Assembly (NCBI RefSeq): GCF_016863655.1
Contig: NZ_BOPH01000022.1
Span: forward strand, 124,001 to 188,000
Source of the DNA: Virgisporangium ochraceum
GTDB lineage: Bacteria; Actinomycetota; Actinomycetes; Mycobacteriales; Micromonosporaceae
Direction: 5' to 3'
DNA: 64,000 nt
Every line of letters begins with the position of its first letter. Within the stretch, counting starts at the first letter, position 1. A program made the translations under genes and the position numbers. The notes beneath the pieces are model-generated. The model saw only the letters and a list, made by a program, of their open reading frames with translations. It was not told the DNA's origin and searched no databases. Shown here in pieces: positions 33,274 through 42,371 of the stretch.

Positions 33274-34626
33274 TCAGGTCGCGGTGCAGGACAGCGTCGG
33301 AACGCTGTTCGTGCCGGTCCAGGAACCGAGGAACCCGAACGTCGTGCTCACGCCGGCGCCGACGCTGCCGTTGTAGCCCACGTTCCGGGCGGTGACGGCG
33401 GCACCGCTGCTGGTGATCGTGGCGCTCCAGTGGCTGTTGACCCGCTGCCCGTTGGCGAACGTCCAGGTGACCGTCCAGCCGGTGATCGCCGCGCTGCCCG
33501 CGGTGACCCGGACCTCGCCCTGGAACCCGCCCGGCCACTGGCCGGTGACCGAGTACGTCGCGCTGCAGCCCCGCGAGGGCGGCTGGCTCGACGGCGGCTG
33601 CGACGACGGCTGCTGCGACGGCTGGGACGACGACGGCGGGTTGCCGGGACCGCCGCCGAACACCGACGCCTCCCGGGACGTGGCCCGGATCCCGTTGGCG
33701 CCGTTGATGATCCGGGTTCCCCACGTGGTGATCTGGGCCGGGTCGAAGTTCAGCACCATGTCGAGGATCGGGTCGGTGTTGCCGCTCCACGACCAGCCGA
33801 GGTACCCGATGCCGCGGGCCTGCGCCTCGGCCAGGATCGTGTTGTGGTCGACCTCGCCCGAGTTGAACTGCCACCCGAACTCGCCGATCACCAGCGGCCA
33901 GTTGTTGCGCTGGAAGGTGTCGAGGTAGGCGGTGATGCTCGCGGCGGTGTTGAAGACCGCGTACATGTGGATCGACAGCACCGTGTTCCTCAGGGTGTCG
34001 GCGTCGAGGACCGTCTGCGCGTTGTCGCGCATCGTGTACTGCCAGTCCTGGCCCCAGTTCGGCGCGTCGACCATCAGCAGGTGCTGGAAACCGTTGCTGC
34101 GCAGCTTCTGGATCGCGGCCACGGTCGCGGCGGTCCACTGGCCCGCGTTGGTGTTGCCGATCGGCTCGTTGCCGATGTTGATGACGACGTAGTTCTCCTG
34201 GCCGACCAGGTTCGCCTTCTGGCTGATCCAGTAGTTGGCGGCCTCGTCGAGGCTCGCGGCGGCGCCCTCCTCGCCGTACCCGGTGGTGTCGTGCACCTCG
34301 AGCACGCAGATCAGCCGGTTCTGCTTGCACAGCTGGATGACCTGCGGCACGTCGTTCGACGGGCCCCACCGCTTGCCGGTGCCGAGCACCACGCGCACGG
34401 TGTTGGCGCCGGTCGCCTTGATGTCGGCGAACGCGCGGGTCTGGCCGGTGTACCAGACGTGCGGGTGGTTGATCCCGCGCATGACGAAGTTCTGGCCGTT
34501 GGCCTCGACGATGGTGCGGCCGCTGATGTGCAGGCCGACGGCGGCAGACGCCGGCTGCACGTAGACCGCCACCGACGCCACGACGGCGAGCACGGCAACG
34601 GCGAGGATCCTGAGACGTCTCTTCAT
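33274..34626 (-). CDS. Secreted GH5 glycoside hydrolase (mannanase-like) with CBM2
   Basis: 450 residues. A signal peptide of about 28 residues is cut after QPASA. The GH5 barrel (about 30-320) resembles subfamily 8 beta-mannanases: FVMRGINHPHVWYTG, LEVHDTTGYGE, acid/base Glu154 in INIGNEPIGN, and nucleophile Glu249 in PLVIGEFGW. A Ser/Pro/Gln linker (about 329-352) leads to a C-terminal CBM2 cellulose-binding module (GQWPGGFQGEVRVTAGSAAI, with conserved Trp and the terminal Cys pair). It is secreted and degrades plant beta-mannan or related glucan. The ATG at 34626 has GAGG upstream. It converges with the serine hydrolase gene, 3 nt apart. Confidence 0.92.
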   Translation of the reverse strand: MKRRLRILAVAVLAVVASVAVYVQPASAAVGLHISGRTIVEANGQNFVMRGINHPHVWYTGQTRAFADIKATGANTVRVVLGTGKRWGPSNDVPQVIQLCKQNRLICVLEVHDTTGYGEEGAAASLDEAANYWISQKANLVGQENYVVINIGNEPIGNTNAGQWTAATVAAIQKLRSNGFQHLLMVDAPNWGQDWQYTMRDNAQTVLDADTLRNTVLSIHMYAVFNTAASITAYLDTFQRNNWPLVIGEFGWQFNSGEVDHNTILAEAQARGIGYLGWSWSGNTDPILDMVLNFDPAQITTWGTRIINGANGIRATSREASVFGGGPGNPPSSSQPSQQPSSQPPSSQPPSRGCSATYSVTGQWPGGFQGEVRVTAGSAAITGWTVTWTFANGQRVNSHWSATITSSGAAVTARNVGYNGSVGAGVSTTFGFLGSWTGTNSVPTLSCTAT

Positions 34627-34689
34627 GACCTACCTCGGACGGTGGATGAGCGGGGAGGCCCGATCTCCCGCACCGTAACACTCACACCC

Positions 34690-34715
34690 ATCGATCGATT
34701 GTCGAACCCGTTGTC
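34690..34715 (-). promoter_or_regulatory. Repeats upstream of the GH5 gene
   Basis: The intergenic segment holds the palindrome ATCGATCGAT (34690-34699) next to two direct copies of TTCGACAA (minus-strand reading; the first within 34696-34706, the second about 12 bp further upstream). They may be binding sites or -35-like elements for the GH5 promoter. No convincing -10 was seen. Confidence 0.3.
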
Positions 34716-34737
34716 GAATCGGCAGAGCGTCGAACGG

Positions 34738-37700
34738 TCAGAGCGCGGCAAGCGCTTTCCGCACGGGTTCCGCGTCGGGATGGTCGAGGTCGGTCAGCAC
34801 CCGCAGCGCCTCGGCGTACGCCGCCCGCGCCGCGTCCCGGTCACCGGTCGCCTGGTAGGTCTCGCCGAGGTTCGCCAGGGTCATCGCCCGGTGGTAGCGG
34901 TCGCCGGCCTCCTCCGACAGCCGCGCCGCACGCCGGTAGTGGACGATCGCCTCGGTGTGCCGGCCCAGCCGCTGGTAGGCGTAGCCGACGCTGTGCGACG
35001 TCGCCGCCTGGCCGTAGCGGTCGCCCAGCTCCTCCAGCCGCGACAGCGCCGCCAGGCAGTGGGCGAGCGCGAGGTCGTACCGGCCGAGGTCGGCGTGGTG
35101 CCAGCCGATCGAGTTGCGGGCGTTCGCCTCGCCGTACTCGTAGCCGGCCGCCCGGAACAGCTCCAGCGCGCGTTCGGCGTGCGCCAGCGCGGTCGCCCGC
35201 TCGCCGAGGTGCTGCAGCGCCGACGCGAGGTCGAGGTGCGTCTCGCCCTGCCCGACCCGGTCTCCGGCCGTGGTGAAGTGCGTCAGCGCGCGCTCCAGCG
35301 CCGCGTGCGCGTCGGCGGCCGGGTGCGCGCCGCCGCCCATGCCCGCCCAGGCGAGGGCCCGGCCACGCTCGGCGTGCGCCCGGCCCAGCACGTCGTCGGC
35401 GTCCTCGGCACAGGCGAGGGCCGCGGTGGTGACCCGGGCCAGGTCGTGCCAGCGGCCGTCGCGGCGCAGGAACGTGAGCACGGTCCACCCGAGCCGCCAC
35501 CCGTGCACCGGTAGGCCCGCCGCCACCGCCTCGTCGACGAGCGTGAGCACCGTCGGCAGTTCGGCGGTGAACCAGGCGACCGCGTCGGCGTAGCCGTCGA
35601 CGCTCTCGGGAACGACGGACGGCCCGGGGTCGACCGACGGGAACGGGCGGCGGTGCGGGTTCAGCCGCAGGGCCGCGCGGTACGCGGTCGCCAGGTGGTG
35701 GTCGTACAGGCGCCGCCGCGCGGCCGCGGTGCCCGCCGCGCTGTCGGTGCGCCGGCCGACCTCCGCCGCGTACGCGCGGAACAGGTCGTGCAGGCCGTAC
35801 CGGCCGGCGCGCACGCGGGTCACCAGATGGGCGCCGACGAGTTCGGTGAGCGCGGCGCCGACCTCGGCGGGCGCCGCGCCGACCATGCTCGCGACGGCGG
35901 CCGCGCCGACGCTCGGACCGGGATGCAGCCCGAGGTGCCGGAACGTGCGCGCGGCGGCGGGCCCGAGTGTGCGGTACGACCACGAGAACACCGCGCGCAC
36001 GTCGGTGGTCGTGTCGCCCAGGTCGAACGGTTGCAGCGAGTCGCGTTCGCGGCGCAGCTCGTCGGCGAGCGCGGCGAGCGGAAGGGCCGGCTGCCCGGCG
36101 GCGCGGGCGGCGGCGACCGCGAGCGCGACCGGCAGCCCGCCGCACCGCCGCACGATGTCGGCGGCGGCCGACGGCTCGGCGGCCAACCGGTCGCGACCGA
36201 GCCGGCCGGCGAGCAGGTCGGTCGCCTCACCGGCGGGCAACGGGTCCAGCTCCACGAGATGCGCCTCGTCGCTCGCGACCAGGCCGAGCATCGGCGACCG
36301 GCTGGTGACCACCGCGAGGCAGCCCGGCTCGGCCGGCAGCAGGGTCCGCACGTGGTCGGCGTCGCGCGCGTTGTCGAGCACCACGAGCAGGCGCCGGCCG
36401 GCGGTCACGGTGCGGTAGAGCCCGACCTGGCCCGACAGGTCCGGTGGGACCCGGTGCGGCGGCACGCCGAGCGCCTGCAGGAACCCGCGCAGCACGGCGC
36501 CGGGGTCGAGCGCGGCGCCGCTCGGGTGGAACCCCTGGAGGTCGATGTGCAGCTGACCGTCGGGGAACCGGCCGCGTACGCGGTGCGCCCAGTGCGTGGC
36601 GAGCGCGGACTTCCCGACGCCCGCCGGTCCGACGACGACGACCGGCGCGGGCGGCCGGTCGGGTGCCGCGGCGGCGAGGTGGGCGTCGAGCGCGGCGAGC
36701 TGGCGCTGCCGGCCCGCGAACGCGCGGACGCCCGCCGGAAGCTGGCCCGGCACCGGGCGCACGGGTTCCGCCGTCGACGGCAGCACCGGCACCGCCGACC
36801 CGGCGGCCGCCGGTGCGGCGTCGGAACGCAGGACGCGCAGCTGCGCGGCGCGCAGCTCGGGGCCCGGCTCCACACCCAGCTCCCCGACCAGCCGGTCGCG
36901 CAGCTCGGTGTACAACCGCAGCGCGGCGGCCTGCTCGCCGCCGGCCGCGAGCAGCAGCATCTGCCGCGCGTGCAGGCCCTCGTGCAACGGCTCCACGGCG
37001 GCCAGGTCGCGCACGTGCGCCGCGGCGACGTCGGGCCGCCCCGCGTCGAGGGCCAGGTCGGCGAGTGCCAGCACCGCCGACAGCCGTTGCCGCTCCACCG
37101 CGGCGACCACCGGCTGGGCGTGCAGCGTGGCCGGCGCGTCGGCGAGCACGGGGCCGCGCCAGCACCGCAACGCCTCGTCGAGCAGCGCGAGCGCGTCGAC
37201 ACCGCCGTCCCTCGCGCGTTCCACAAGGGACCGGAACCGCGACGCGTCGACGCGCTCCGCGTCGAGCGCGAGCACGTACCCGCCGGGCTCCAACCGGATC
37301 AGGTCGCCGGGCTCACGCGGCTGGCGGTCGGGCTCGAGCGCGTCGCGGATCTGGTTCACCGCGCGGTGGATCTGGGTGCGACAGGTGCGCGGTGGCCGTT
37401 CGCCCCACAGCGCGGCCACGATCGACGCCGTCGCGACCGTCTCGCCGGCCTGCAGCGCCAGCAGTCCGAGCAGGCCGCGGGTGAGCGTGCCGCGCAGCTC
37501 CACCGGGCGGCCGTCGCGGGTGACCGACAGCGGGCCCAGCACGTCGACGCTCACGCCCGCCGACCCGGGGCCGGGGACGAGCGCCTCGACCAGCCGCCGC
37601 ACCGACGCGGCGCGGGGCCGGTCGACCCGGCCCTGCTCGATGTCGCGCACCGTGCGGACGCTGACGCCGCTGGCGTCCGCCAGCTCCTGCTGGGTCAGCC

Positions 37701-37779
37701 CGGCCGCCAACCGGCGGCGCCGGATGGCTGCCCCGGTGTCGCTCACCTGCTCGGCCCGCCCCTTCATCGACGCATCCAA
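34738..37779 (-). CDS. AfsR/SARP-type regulator with NB-ARC ATPase and TPR domains
   Basis: 1013 residues. In order: an extra XRE helix-turn-helix (15-65, LTQQELADASGVSVRTVRDI), a SARP winged helix (77-175), a bacterial transcriptional activation domain (178-320), an NB-ARC ATPase (350-620, Walker A VVGPAGVGKSALATHW with Lys390; RRLLVVLDNARDADHVR), and TPRs (about 780-1010). Such proteins activate secondary-metabolite or morphology genes when the ATPase opens. The leading XRE domain is an addition to the plain AfsR layout. Start choice between 37779, 37767 and 37746 is uncertain. No biosynthetic cluster is next to it, only a GH5 gene. Confidence 0.9.
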   Translation of the reverse strand: MDASMKGRAEQVSDTGAAIRRRRLAAGLTQQELADASGVSVRTVRDIEQGRVDRPRAASVRRLVEALVPGPGSAGVSVDVLGPLSVTRDGRPVELRGTLTRGLLGLLALQAGETVATASIVAALWGERPPRTCRTQIHRAVNQIRDALEPDRQPREPGDLIRLEPGGYVLALDAERVDASRFRSLVERARDGGVDALALLDEALRCWRGPVLADAPATLHAQPVVAAVERQRLSAVLALADLALDAGRPDVAAAHVRDLAAVEPLHEGLHARQMLLLAAGGEQAAALRLYTELRDRLVGELGVEPGPELRAAQLRVLRSDAAPAAAGSAVPVLPSTAEPVRPVPGQLPAGVRAFAGRQRQLAALDAHLAAAAPDRPPAPVVVVGPAGVGKSALATHWAHRVRGRFPDGQLHIDLQGFHPSGAALDPGAVLRGFLQALGVPPHRVPPDLSGQVGLYRTVTAGRRLLVVLDNARDADHVRTLLPAEPGCLAVVTSRSPMLGLVASDEAHLVELDPLPAGEATDLLAGRLGRDRLAAEPSAAADIVRRCGGLPVALAVAAARAAGQPALPLAALADELRRERDSLQPFDLGDTTTDVRAVFSWSYRTLGPAAARTFRHLGLHPGPSVGAAAVASMVGAAPAEVGAALTELVGAHLVTRVRAGRYGLHDLFRAYAAEVGRRTDSAAGTAAARRRLYDHHLATAYRAALRLNPHRRPFPSVDPGPSVVPESVDGYADAVAWFTAELPTVLTLVDEAVAAGLPVHGWRLGWTVLTFLRRDGRWHDLARVTTAALACAEDADDVLGRAHAERGRALAWAGMGGGAHPAADAHAALERALTHFTTAGDRVGQGETHLDLASALQHLGERATALAHAERALELFRAAGYEYGEANARNSIGWHHADLGRYDLALAHCLAALSRLEELGDRYGQAATSHSVGYAYQRLGRHTEAIVHYRRAARLSEEAGDRYHRAMTLANLGETYQATGDRDAARAAYAEALRVLTDLDHPDAEPVRKALAAL

Positions 37780-37803
37780 CTATCGAACTGTCCGACGGTC
37801 CCA

Positions 37804-37827
37804 TTCTGCCGGTCGGAAGCGGCAGAA
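37804..37827. promoter_or_regulatory. Inverted repeat upstream of the AfsR-type gene
   Basis: TTCTGCCG (37804-37811) and CGGCAGAA (37820-37827) are perfect 8-bp arms around an 8-nt centre. The repeat starts 25 bp upstream of the gene start. This position suits an operator, perhaps autoregulatory. Confidence 0.4.
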
Positions 37828-37944
37828 CGGCGCCCGTTCCCGCCACCTACCCCATACGACCTGCGTCGATGCCACCCACTACCGCCGGTTGAGCGTGGTA
37901 GCGGGCCGGCCGGCGCGTCCCCGTACCGTGGGGCCGACGGGGGT

Positions 37945-37977
37945 GGCGGTGGTCACACATGGGGGGTGGCCACCGCC
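37945..37977. terminator. GC-rich hairpin between the isomerase-like and AfsR-type genes
   Basis: GGCGGTGG (37945-37952) and CCACCGCC (37970-37977) can pair with a 17-nt loop. It lies 115 nt after the stop of the minus-strand gene at 38092 and could terminate that transcript. The remaining bases of this 312-nt intergenic region show only G-rich simple sequence. Confidence 0.3.
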
Positions 37978-38091
37978 GGACTGCTCGGCACGACAGCGGG
38001 TCGTGACCCCGGGCGGTGGCGACCTCCCCCCGGCGGCCACCGCCCGGTCGTCCCCGCCCGGGACGGCACCCACCCCGGGACAGGCATCGCC

Positions 38092-38715
38092 TCAGGTCAG
38101 CACGGGGAACACGTCCACGCGGCTCCGGCCTGTGGCCGCCTCGATGAGGTCGACCGGCGGGGCCATCTGCGCCAGCAGCGCCGCCGTGTGCGCGAGGCCC
38201 GCCGCCGGCACGTCGGGCTCCTGCCCGAGCGCCCGCCGCAGGTCGAGCAGGTGCACGGTCGCTTCCATGATGCCGATGCTGATCGCCTCCTCCAGGCGCA
38301 GCGCCGCGTGGCCGAAGTAGTCGACGACCACCGGTCCCAACGCGCGGGCGGCCTCCAGCGCACGGGGGCCGGCGGTGGTGAACTGCTCCACGATCGCGGC
38401 CCGCCCGTACCGCTCGGCGTCGGCGGGAGCGCTCTCGGCGGCATCGCGCCGCCGCGTGTTGGCCACGCCGTCGGGGGCGTTGAAGTCGCGCAGGAGCGCG
38501 GCCGCCGTCGCATGTGTCGGCTCCCGCTCCTGGACCCGCGTGAGCAGGCCGCCCAGCATGAAGGGCCAGGCGCCGTGGTGGGCGAAGAGGCTGAGCACGT
38601 CCCAGTCGCCGAGCCGCGTGGGCCGGCTCCACTGTTCGTCGGTCATCGACGTGCCGTGCGCGGCCCAGACCGCCCACAGCTCGTCCAGTGTGGACAGACG
38701 GTCGTCGAGCGTCAT
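38092..38715 (-). CDS. DinB-like / maleylpyruvate isomerase N-terminal-family protein
   Basis: 207 residues forming a predicted four-helix bundle. An N-terminal helix (DRLSTLDELWAVWAAHG) precedes a WSRPTRLGDWDVLSLFAHHG segment, and later comes ISIGIMEATVHLLDLRRALG. The spaced His, Glu and His match the metal-binding triad of mycothiol-dependent maleylpyruvate isomerase N-terminal domains. Many such proteins are mycothiol S-transferases acting in detoxification. No catalytic C-terminal domain is present. The ATG at 38715 is the natural start of the first helix. The function is inferred from fold only. Confidence 0.8.
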   Translation of the reverse strand: MTLDDRLSTLDELWAVWAAHGTSMTDEQWSRPTRLGDWDVLSLFAHHGAWPFMLGGLLTRVQEREPTHATAAALLRDFNAPDGVANTRRRDAAESAPADAERYGRAAIVEQFTTAGPRALEAARALGPVVVDYFGHAALRLEEAISIGIMEATVHLLDLRRALGQEPDVPAAGLAHTAALLAQMAPPVDLIEAATGRSRVDVFPVLT

Positions 38716-38724
38716 GCGCCGACC

Positions 38725-38952
38725 CTACTCCGGTGGCTCCGACCCGGCGGGCTCGCCCGCCTCGGCCGCACCGAGGACCAGGCCCAGCTGGAACCGGTTC
38801 TCCACGCCGAGCCGGTCCATCAGCGACCGCATCGTGTACGCGATCGTGCGGAGGCTGATCCCCAACCGCTCGGCCACGACCCCGTCGGTGTGGCCCTCGC
38901 CGAGCAGCCGGAGGATCGCCCGCTCGCGCGCGGTCAACTCCATGTGTGACAT
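38725..38952 (-). CDS. Stand-alone LuxR-type helix-turn-helix protein
   Basis: Only 75 residues: MSHMELTARERAILRLLGEG followed by VAERLGISLRTIAYTMRSLM and an acidic tail. This is a complete GerE/LuxR DNA-binding domain with no receiver or ligand domain. The ATG at 38952 has GAGGGAA 5 nt upstream and is preferred over the ATG at 38943. It lies 89 nt after the FtsX-like permease gene and 9 nt before the isomerase-like gene, on the same strand. It could be a small DNA-binding regulator of the ABC exporter or a remnant of a larger regulator. Confidence 0.78.
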   Translation of the reverse strand: MSHMELTARERAILRLLGEGHTDGVVAERLGISLRTIAYTMRSLMDRLGVENRFQLGLVLGAAEAGEPAGSEPPE

Positions 38953-39041
38953 GCCGTTCCCTCGATCGTCTCCCGCACCGAGCCCAGCACCCGGCGCGGG
39001 AGACGGCAAGTCATCGACAGCGGATTGCGGGAAAGTGCAGC

Positions 39042-41513
39042 CTATTCGCGGATCCCGGCCAGCTCCACCGGGCGGCGGCGCAGGAGCAGCGCCGCCGGGA
39101 CCACGCTCGCCGCCACGGCCGTCACCAGGCAGGCCGCGGTGATCCCACCCAGAACGCGCCAGGGCGCGTCGATCGGCACCGAGGGCGCCAGCCCGTCGAG
39201 GGCCGACCGCATGCCCGCCACGACCACCGCCGTCACCACGCCGGCGAGGAGTACGCCGACGCAGGTCACCAGCACCGCCTCCACGCCGACCATGCGGACC
39301 AGCTGCCGCGGCGTGGCTCCGCTGAGCCGCAGCGTCGCGAGCTCCCGCGACCGGTCGGCGGTGGCCATCACGAGCGTGTTGGCGATCGCGATCCCGGTGT
39401 ACACCAGGGCCATCCCGAGCACCGCGATCGCGGCGAGCCGGTTGGTGTCGCGCTGCTCCCGGTCGGCCACCGAGACGAAGTCGCCCACCGGGACGACCGC
39501 CACACCGTCCACAGTGGACGGCGGGTCGCCGCGGAGGTAGACCACGTCGGCCAGCGGCCGGGCGTGCCCGGCCCGCAGGTCCCACGGCAGGAGGACGGTG
39601 TCGGTCAGGTCGACCTGCGGGGTCAGGACCGCGACCACCCGCAGCGTCACCGGGGTCGCGTCGCCGAGCCACAGGCTCGCCGTCTCGCCGAGCTTCCACC
39701 GGCCGGCCGGCACCGCGACCGTGCCGGTGCCGGTGAGGTCGGCGAGCGACCCGGCGTCGAGCGGGACGTTGAGCACCCGCGCCGCGTCGGGACCGTGGAT
39801 GTAGCGGCCCAGCCAGTCCGCGGGGCTGTCGCCGTCGCGGACGAACACCCGGGTGTCGGTGGCCGGCACCGCGGCCGTGACGCCCGGGCCCGCCCGCAGC
39901 GCCTCGACCGTCGCGTCGGCGATGCCGGGGCTGCCGGCGGGCACGGCGACCGCGTCGGCCGTGATCCGGTCGCGCGTGGCGCTCTCGACCGCGCTGAACA
40001 GCGTTCCGAGCGAGATCAACGTCGCGGCGGCGATCCCGACGGTGACGAGGATCGGCGCCGCCGTGGCGGCGGTGCGCCGTACCGCGGTGCGGGCACCGTT
40101 GCGGGCCAGCATGCCGGTCGCGCCGCGGGCGGCGGCCAGCGGTGCGGTCAGCAGCCACACCAGGGGCGGGATCACCAGCGGGGCGAACATCGCGCAGGCG
40201 ACGATCAGCAGCATCGCCACGAGCATCACCAGCGCGGTGGCGTCGGCCGACCGGATGCTCGAGAACACCGCGATCATCGGCACCGCGGCGGCGACGCACG
40301 CCAGCCCGACGACCCAGCGGACCACCGGCATCGCGCGGCCGTCGACCGCCGCCTCGCGCAGCGCCTCCACCGGCCGCACCCGCCCGGCCCGCCGGGCCGC
40401 GAGCCACGCACCGGTCAGCGCCACCAGCAGGCCGGTGCCGAACGCCGCGGCCACCGGCCAGAAGATGAAGTGCGCGGTGAAGTCGTCGGGCGCGAAGCCG
40501 CTGCGGGCCAGCCACGCCGCGAACGGTGGGGCTATCGCGGTCCCGAGAGCGCCGCCCGCCGCCGAGGCCAGCACCCCGACCGCGAGCGCCTCCCCCAGCA
40601 CCAGCCGGCGCACCTGCCGCGGGGTGGCACCGGCCGTGCGCAGCAGACCGAACTCGCGGCGGCGCGCGGCGACGGCGTAGCTGAACGTGCCGGCGACCAC
40701 GAATACCGACACGAACCCGGCGAGCCCGCACGTCGTGGCGAGCAGGGAGATCGCCACCTCACGCTTGTCGCCGTCGGGGTCGGGTTCGGCCCGCCGCCGG
40801 TCGTTCCCGGTGAGCACGCGCACCTTCCGGGCCGGGTCAGTGTCGCCGGCCACCGCCTCCCGGACCCGCCGGGCCAGCGCGGACCCGGACCCGCCGTCCG
40901 GCGCCGCGAACGCGACCGCGCGGGCCGTGCCGCCGGCGAGGTCTGCGGCGACGGCGTCGGTGGTGTAGAGCGCGGGCGGCGCGCCGTCGAGCACACCGCT
41001 GACCGTGAACCGCTGCGCGCCGCGGACACTGTGGACGGTCACCTCGTCGCCGGGGCGGTGCCGGGTGGGCGCGGTGAGCACGATGTCGCCGGCGGCGGTG
41101 GGCGGGCCGCCGGCGACCCAGCCGAACGGGTGCAGGGTCGAGGCCGACCACGGGTGCAGGGTGTCGCCGGGAGCGCCGGCCGCGGCGGCGGGCACGGCGT
41201 GGTCCACGACGACGGCGGCGTCCACTGTGGACAGCTTCGCGACGAGGTCGGCGGGGAGCAGGCGCTGGTCGGTCCGCAGTGACTCGGTCTCACGGTCCTC
41301 GCCCGAGCCCGTGGTGACGCTGACGGTGTCCACCCCGGACACCACGACCTGCGGCGTGACGTACCAGGTCGGGCCGCGGTCGCCGGCGCCGATCGTGCTG
41401 GCGAGCGTGAGGGCCATCCCGGCGAGCAGGCCCACGCCGAGCGCGAGCGCGACGAACGACCCGACGAGGCTGCTGCGGCGGGCCCGGATCGTGTGCCAGG
41501 CAAGGCCGATCAC
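39042..41513 (-). CDS. FtsX-like ABC transporter permease
   Basis: 823 residues with two FtsX/MacB_PCD repeats. A first membrane helix (VGSFVALALGVGLLAGMALT) is followed by a large extracellular domain (about 45-240), then three helices around 250-380. A second unit starts near 430 with helices at its C-terminal end (about 680-810). The loops VAARRREFGLLRTAGATPRQ and REL-ATLRLSGATPRQLVRM are the typical FtsX coupling motifs. It works with the ATPase encoded upstream as an exporter of the MacB class, probably for peptides or lipids. The GTG at 41513 is supported by GGAGGAG 4-5 nt upstream. Confidence 0.92.
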   Translation of the reverse strand: MIGLAWHTIRARRSSLVGSFVALALGVGLLAGMALTLASTIGAGDRGPTWYVTPQVVVSGVDTVSVTTGSGEDRETESLRTDQRLLPADLVAKLSTVDAAVVVDHAVPAAAAGAPGDTLHPWSASTLHPFGWVAGGPPTAAGDIVLTAPTRHRPGDEVTVHSVRGAQRFTVSGVLDGAPPALYTTDAVAADLAGGTARAVAFAAPDGGSGSALARRVREAVAGDTDPARKVRVLTGNDRRRAEPDPDGDKREVAISLLATTCGLAGFVSVFVVAGTFSYAVAARRREFGLLRTAGATPRQVRRLVLGEALAVGVLASAAGGALGTAIAPPFAAWLARSGFAPDDFTAHFIFWPVAAAFGTGLLVALTGAWLAARRAGRVRPVEALREAAVDGRAMPVVRWVVGLACVAAAVPMIAVFSSIRSADATALVMLVAMLLIVACAMFAPLVIPPLVWLLTAPLAAARGATGMLARNGARTAVRRTAATAAPILVTVGIAAATLISLGTLFSAVESATRDRITADAVAVPAGSPGIADATVEALRAGPGVTAAVPATDTRVFVRDGDSPADWLGRYIHGPDAARVLNVPLDAGSLADLTGTGTVAVPAGRWKLGETASLWLGDATPVTLRVVAVLTPQVDLTDTVLLPWDLRAGHARPLADVVYLRGDPPSTVDGVAVVPVGDFVSVADREQRDTNRLAAIAVLGMALVYTGIAIANTLVMATADRSRELATLRLSGATPRQLVRMVGVEAVLVTCVGVLLAGVVTAVVVAGMRSALDGLAPSVPIDAPWRVLGGITAACLVTAVAASVVPAALLLRRRPVELAGIRE

Positions 41514-41542
41514 TGTACTCCTCCAACCTGAAGATGAAGACC

Positions 41543-41583
41543 GCGCGATGACCGCCTACGCTTCGCTCCGGCGATCATCGCGC
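41543..41583. terminator. Hairpin between ATPase and permease genes
   Basis: GCGCGATGA (41543-41551) and TCATCGCGC (41575-41583) are perfect 9-bp arms, and the ATPase stop codon lies in the second arm. It sits 30 nt before the permease start. It may attenuate read-through, stabilise the upstream mRNA, or be neutral. Confidence 0.4.
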
Positions 41584-42342
41584 CACCTCCAGGTGGGTCA
41601 TCCGGGCGGCGACCGACTCCGGGGTGGGTCCGACGAGCTCGCCGGCCACGCGGCCGTCGGCGAGGAAGACGACGCGGTCGGCGTAGGACGCGGCGACCGG
41701 GTCGTGGGTCACCATCACGATCGTCTGTCCATTGTGGTCGACCAGCCCGCGCAGCATCGTCAGCACCTCGCGGCCGGTGGTCGAGTCGAGCGCGCCGGTC
41801 GGCTCATCGGCGAACAGCACCGCCGGACGGGTCACCAGCGCCCGCGCGATCGCCACCCGCTGCTGCTGGCCGCCGGACAGCTCCGCCGGCCGGTGCCGGC
41901 CCCGGTCGCCGAGCCCGACCGCCTCGAGCACCGCCCGCACGTCGCGGCGCGACGGGCGCCGGCCGGCCAACCGCAGCGGCAGCGCCACGTTCAGCTCGGC
42001 CGTGAGCGACGGCAGCAGGTTGAACGACTGGAAGACGAACCCGATCCGGTCGCGGCGCAGGATCGTCAGCTTCGTCTCGCTGAGCCGGCTCAGGTCCTCA
42101 CCGGCGACGAACACCTCCCCCGACGTCGGCCGGTCGAGCCCGGCCGCGCACTGCAGCAGCGTCGACTTGCCGGAACCGGACGGGCCCATCACGGCCGTGA
42201 ACGTGCCGGCGGCGAAGTCGAGCGTCACGCCGTCGAGGGCCGTGACGGCCGCCGCGCGGGTCCCGTAGATCTTCCGCACCGAGCGGAGAGCGACTGTCGT
42301 ATCCACGGTGACCAGCGTCCCGGTCGCGCGGGCCGGACTCAC
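41575..42342 (-). CDS. MacB/LolD-type ABC transporter ATPase
   Basis: 255 residues with all ABC motifs: Walker A GPSGSGKSTLLQCAAGLD, Q-loop GFVFQSFNLLPSL, signature ELSGGQQQRVAIARAL, Walker B AVLFADEPTGALDS and H-loop VMVTHDP. The sequence FNLLPSLTA and DEPTGALD assign it to the lipoprotein/macrolide exporter class that works with FtsX-type permeases. The longest frame starts at GTG 42342, with a possible AGCGGGA upstream; GTG 42306 is an alternative that removes 12 residues. The permease gene follows after 61 nt. Confidence 0.93.
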   Translation of the reverse strand: MSPARATGTLVTVDTTVALRSVRKIYGTRAAAVTALDGVTLDFAAGTFTAVMGPSGSGKSTLLQCAAGLDRPTSGEVFVAGEDLSRLSETKLTILRRDRIGFVFQSFNLLPSLTAELNVALPLRLAGRRPSRRDVRAVLEAVGLGDRGRHRPAELSGGQQQRVAIARALVTRPAVLFADEPTGALDSTTGREVLTMLRGLVDHNGQTIVMVTHDPVAASYADRVVFLADGRVAGELVGPTPESVAARMTHLEVAR

Positions 42343-42371
42343 TCCCGCTGCCCGGCGTCGTGGCGGTACGG

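Noticed and set aside
34651..34671. GGGAG...CTCCC pair before the GH5 gene, considered as a CebR-type cellulose operator
   Set aside because: The half-sites are 7-8 nt apart instead of the 4 of the CebR consensus TGGGAGCGCTCCCA, so the match is not credible.
35653..38949. A 1098-codon open frame on the plus strand opposite the AfsR-type gene
   Set aside because: Composition is Arg/Gly-rich and it spans several real minus-strand genes and intergenic regions.
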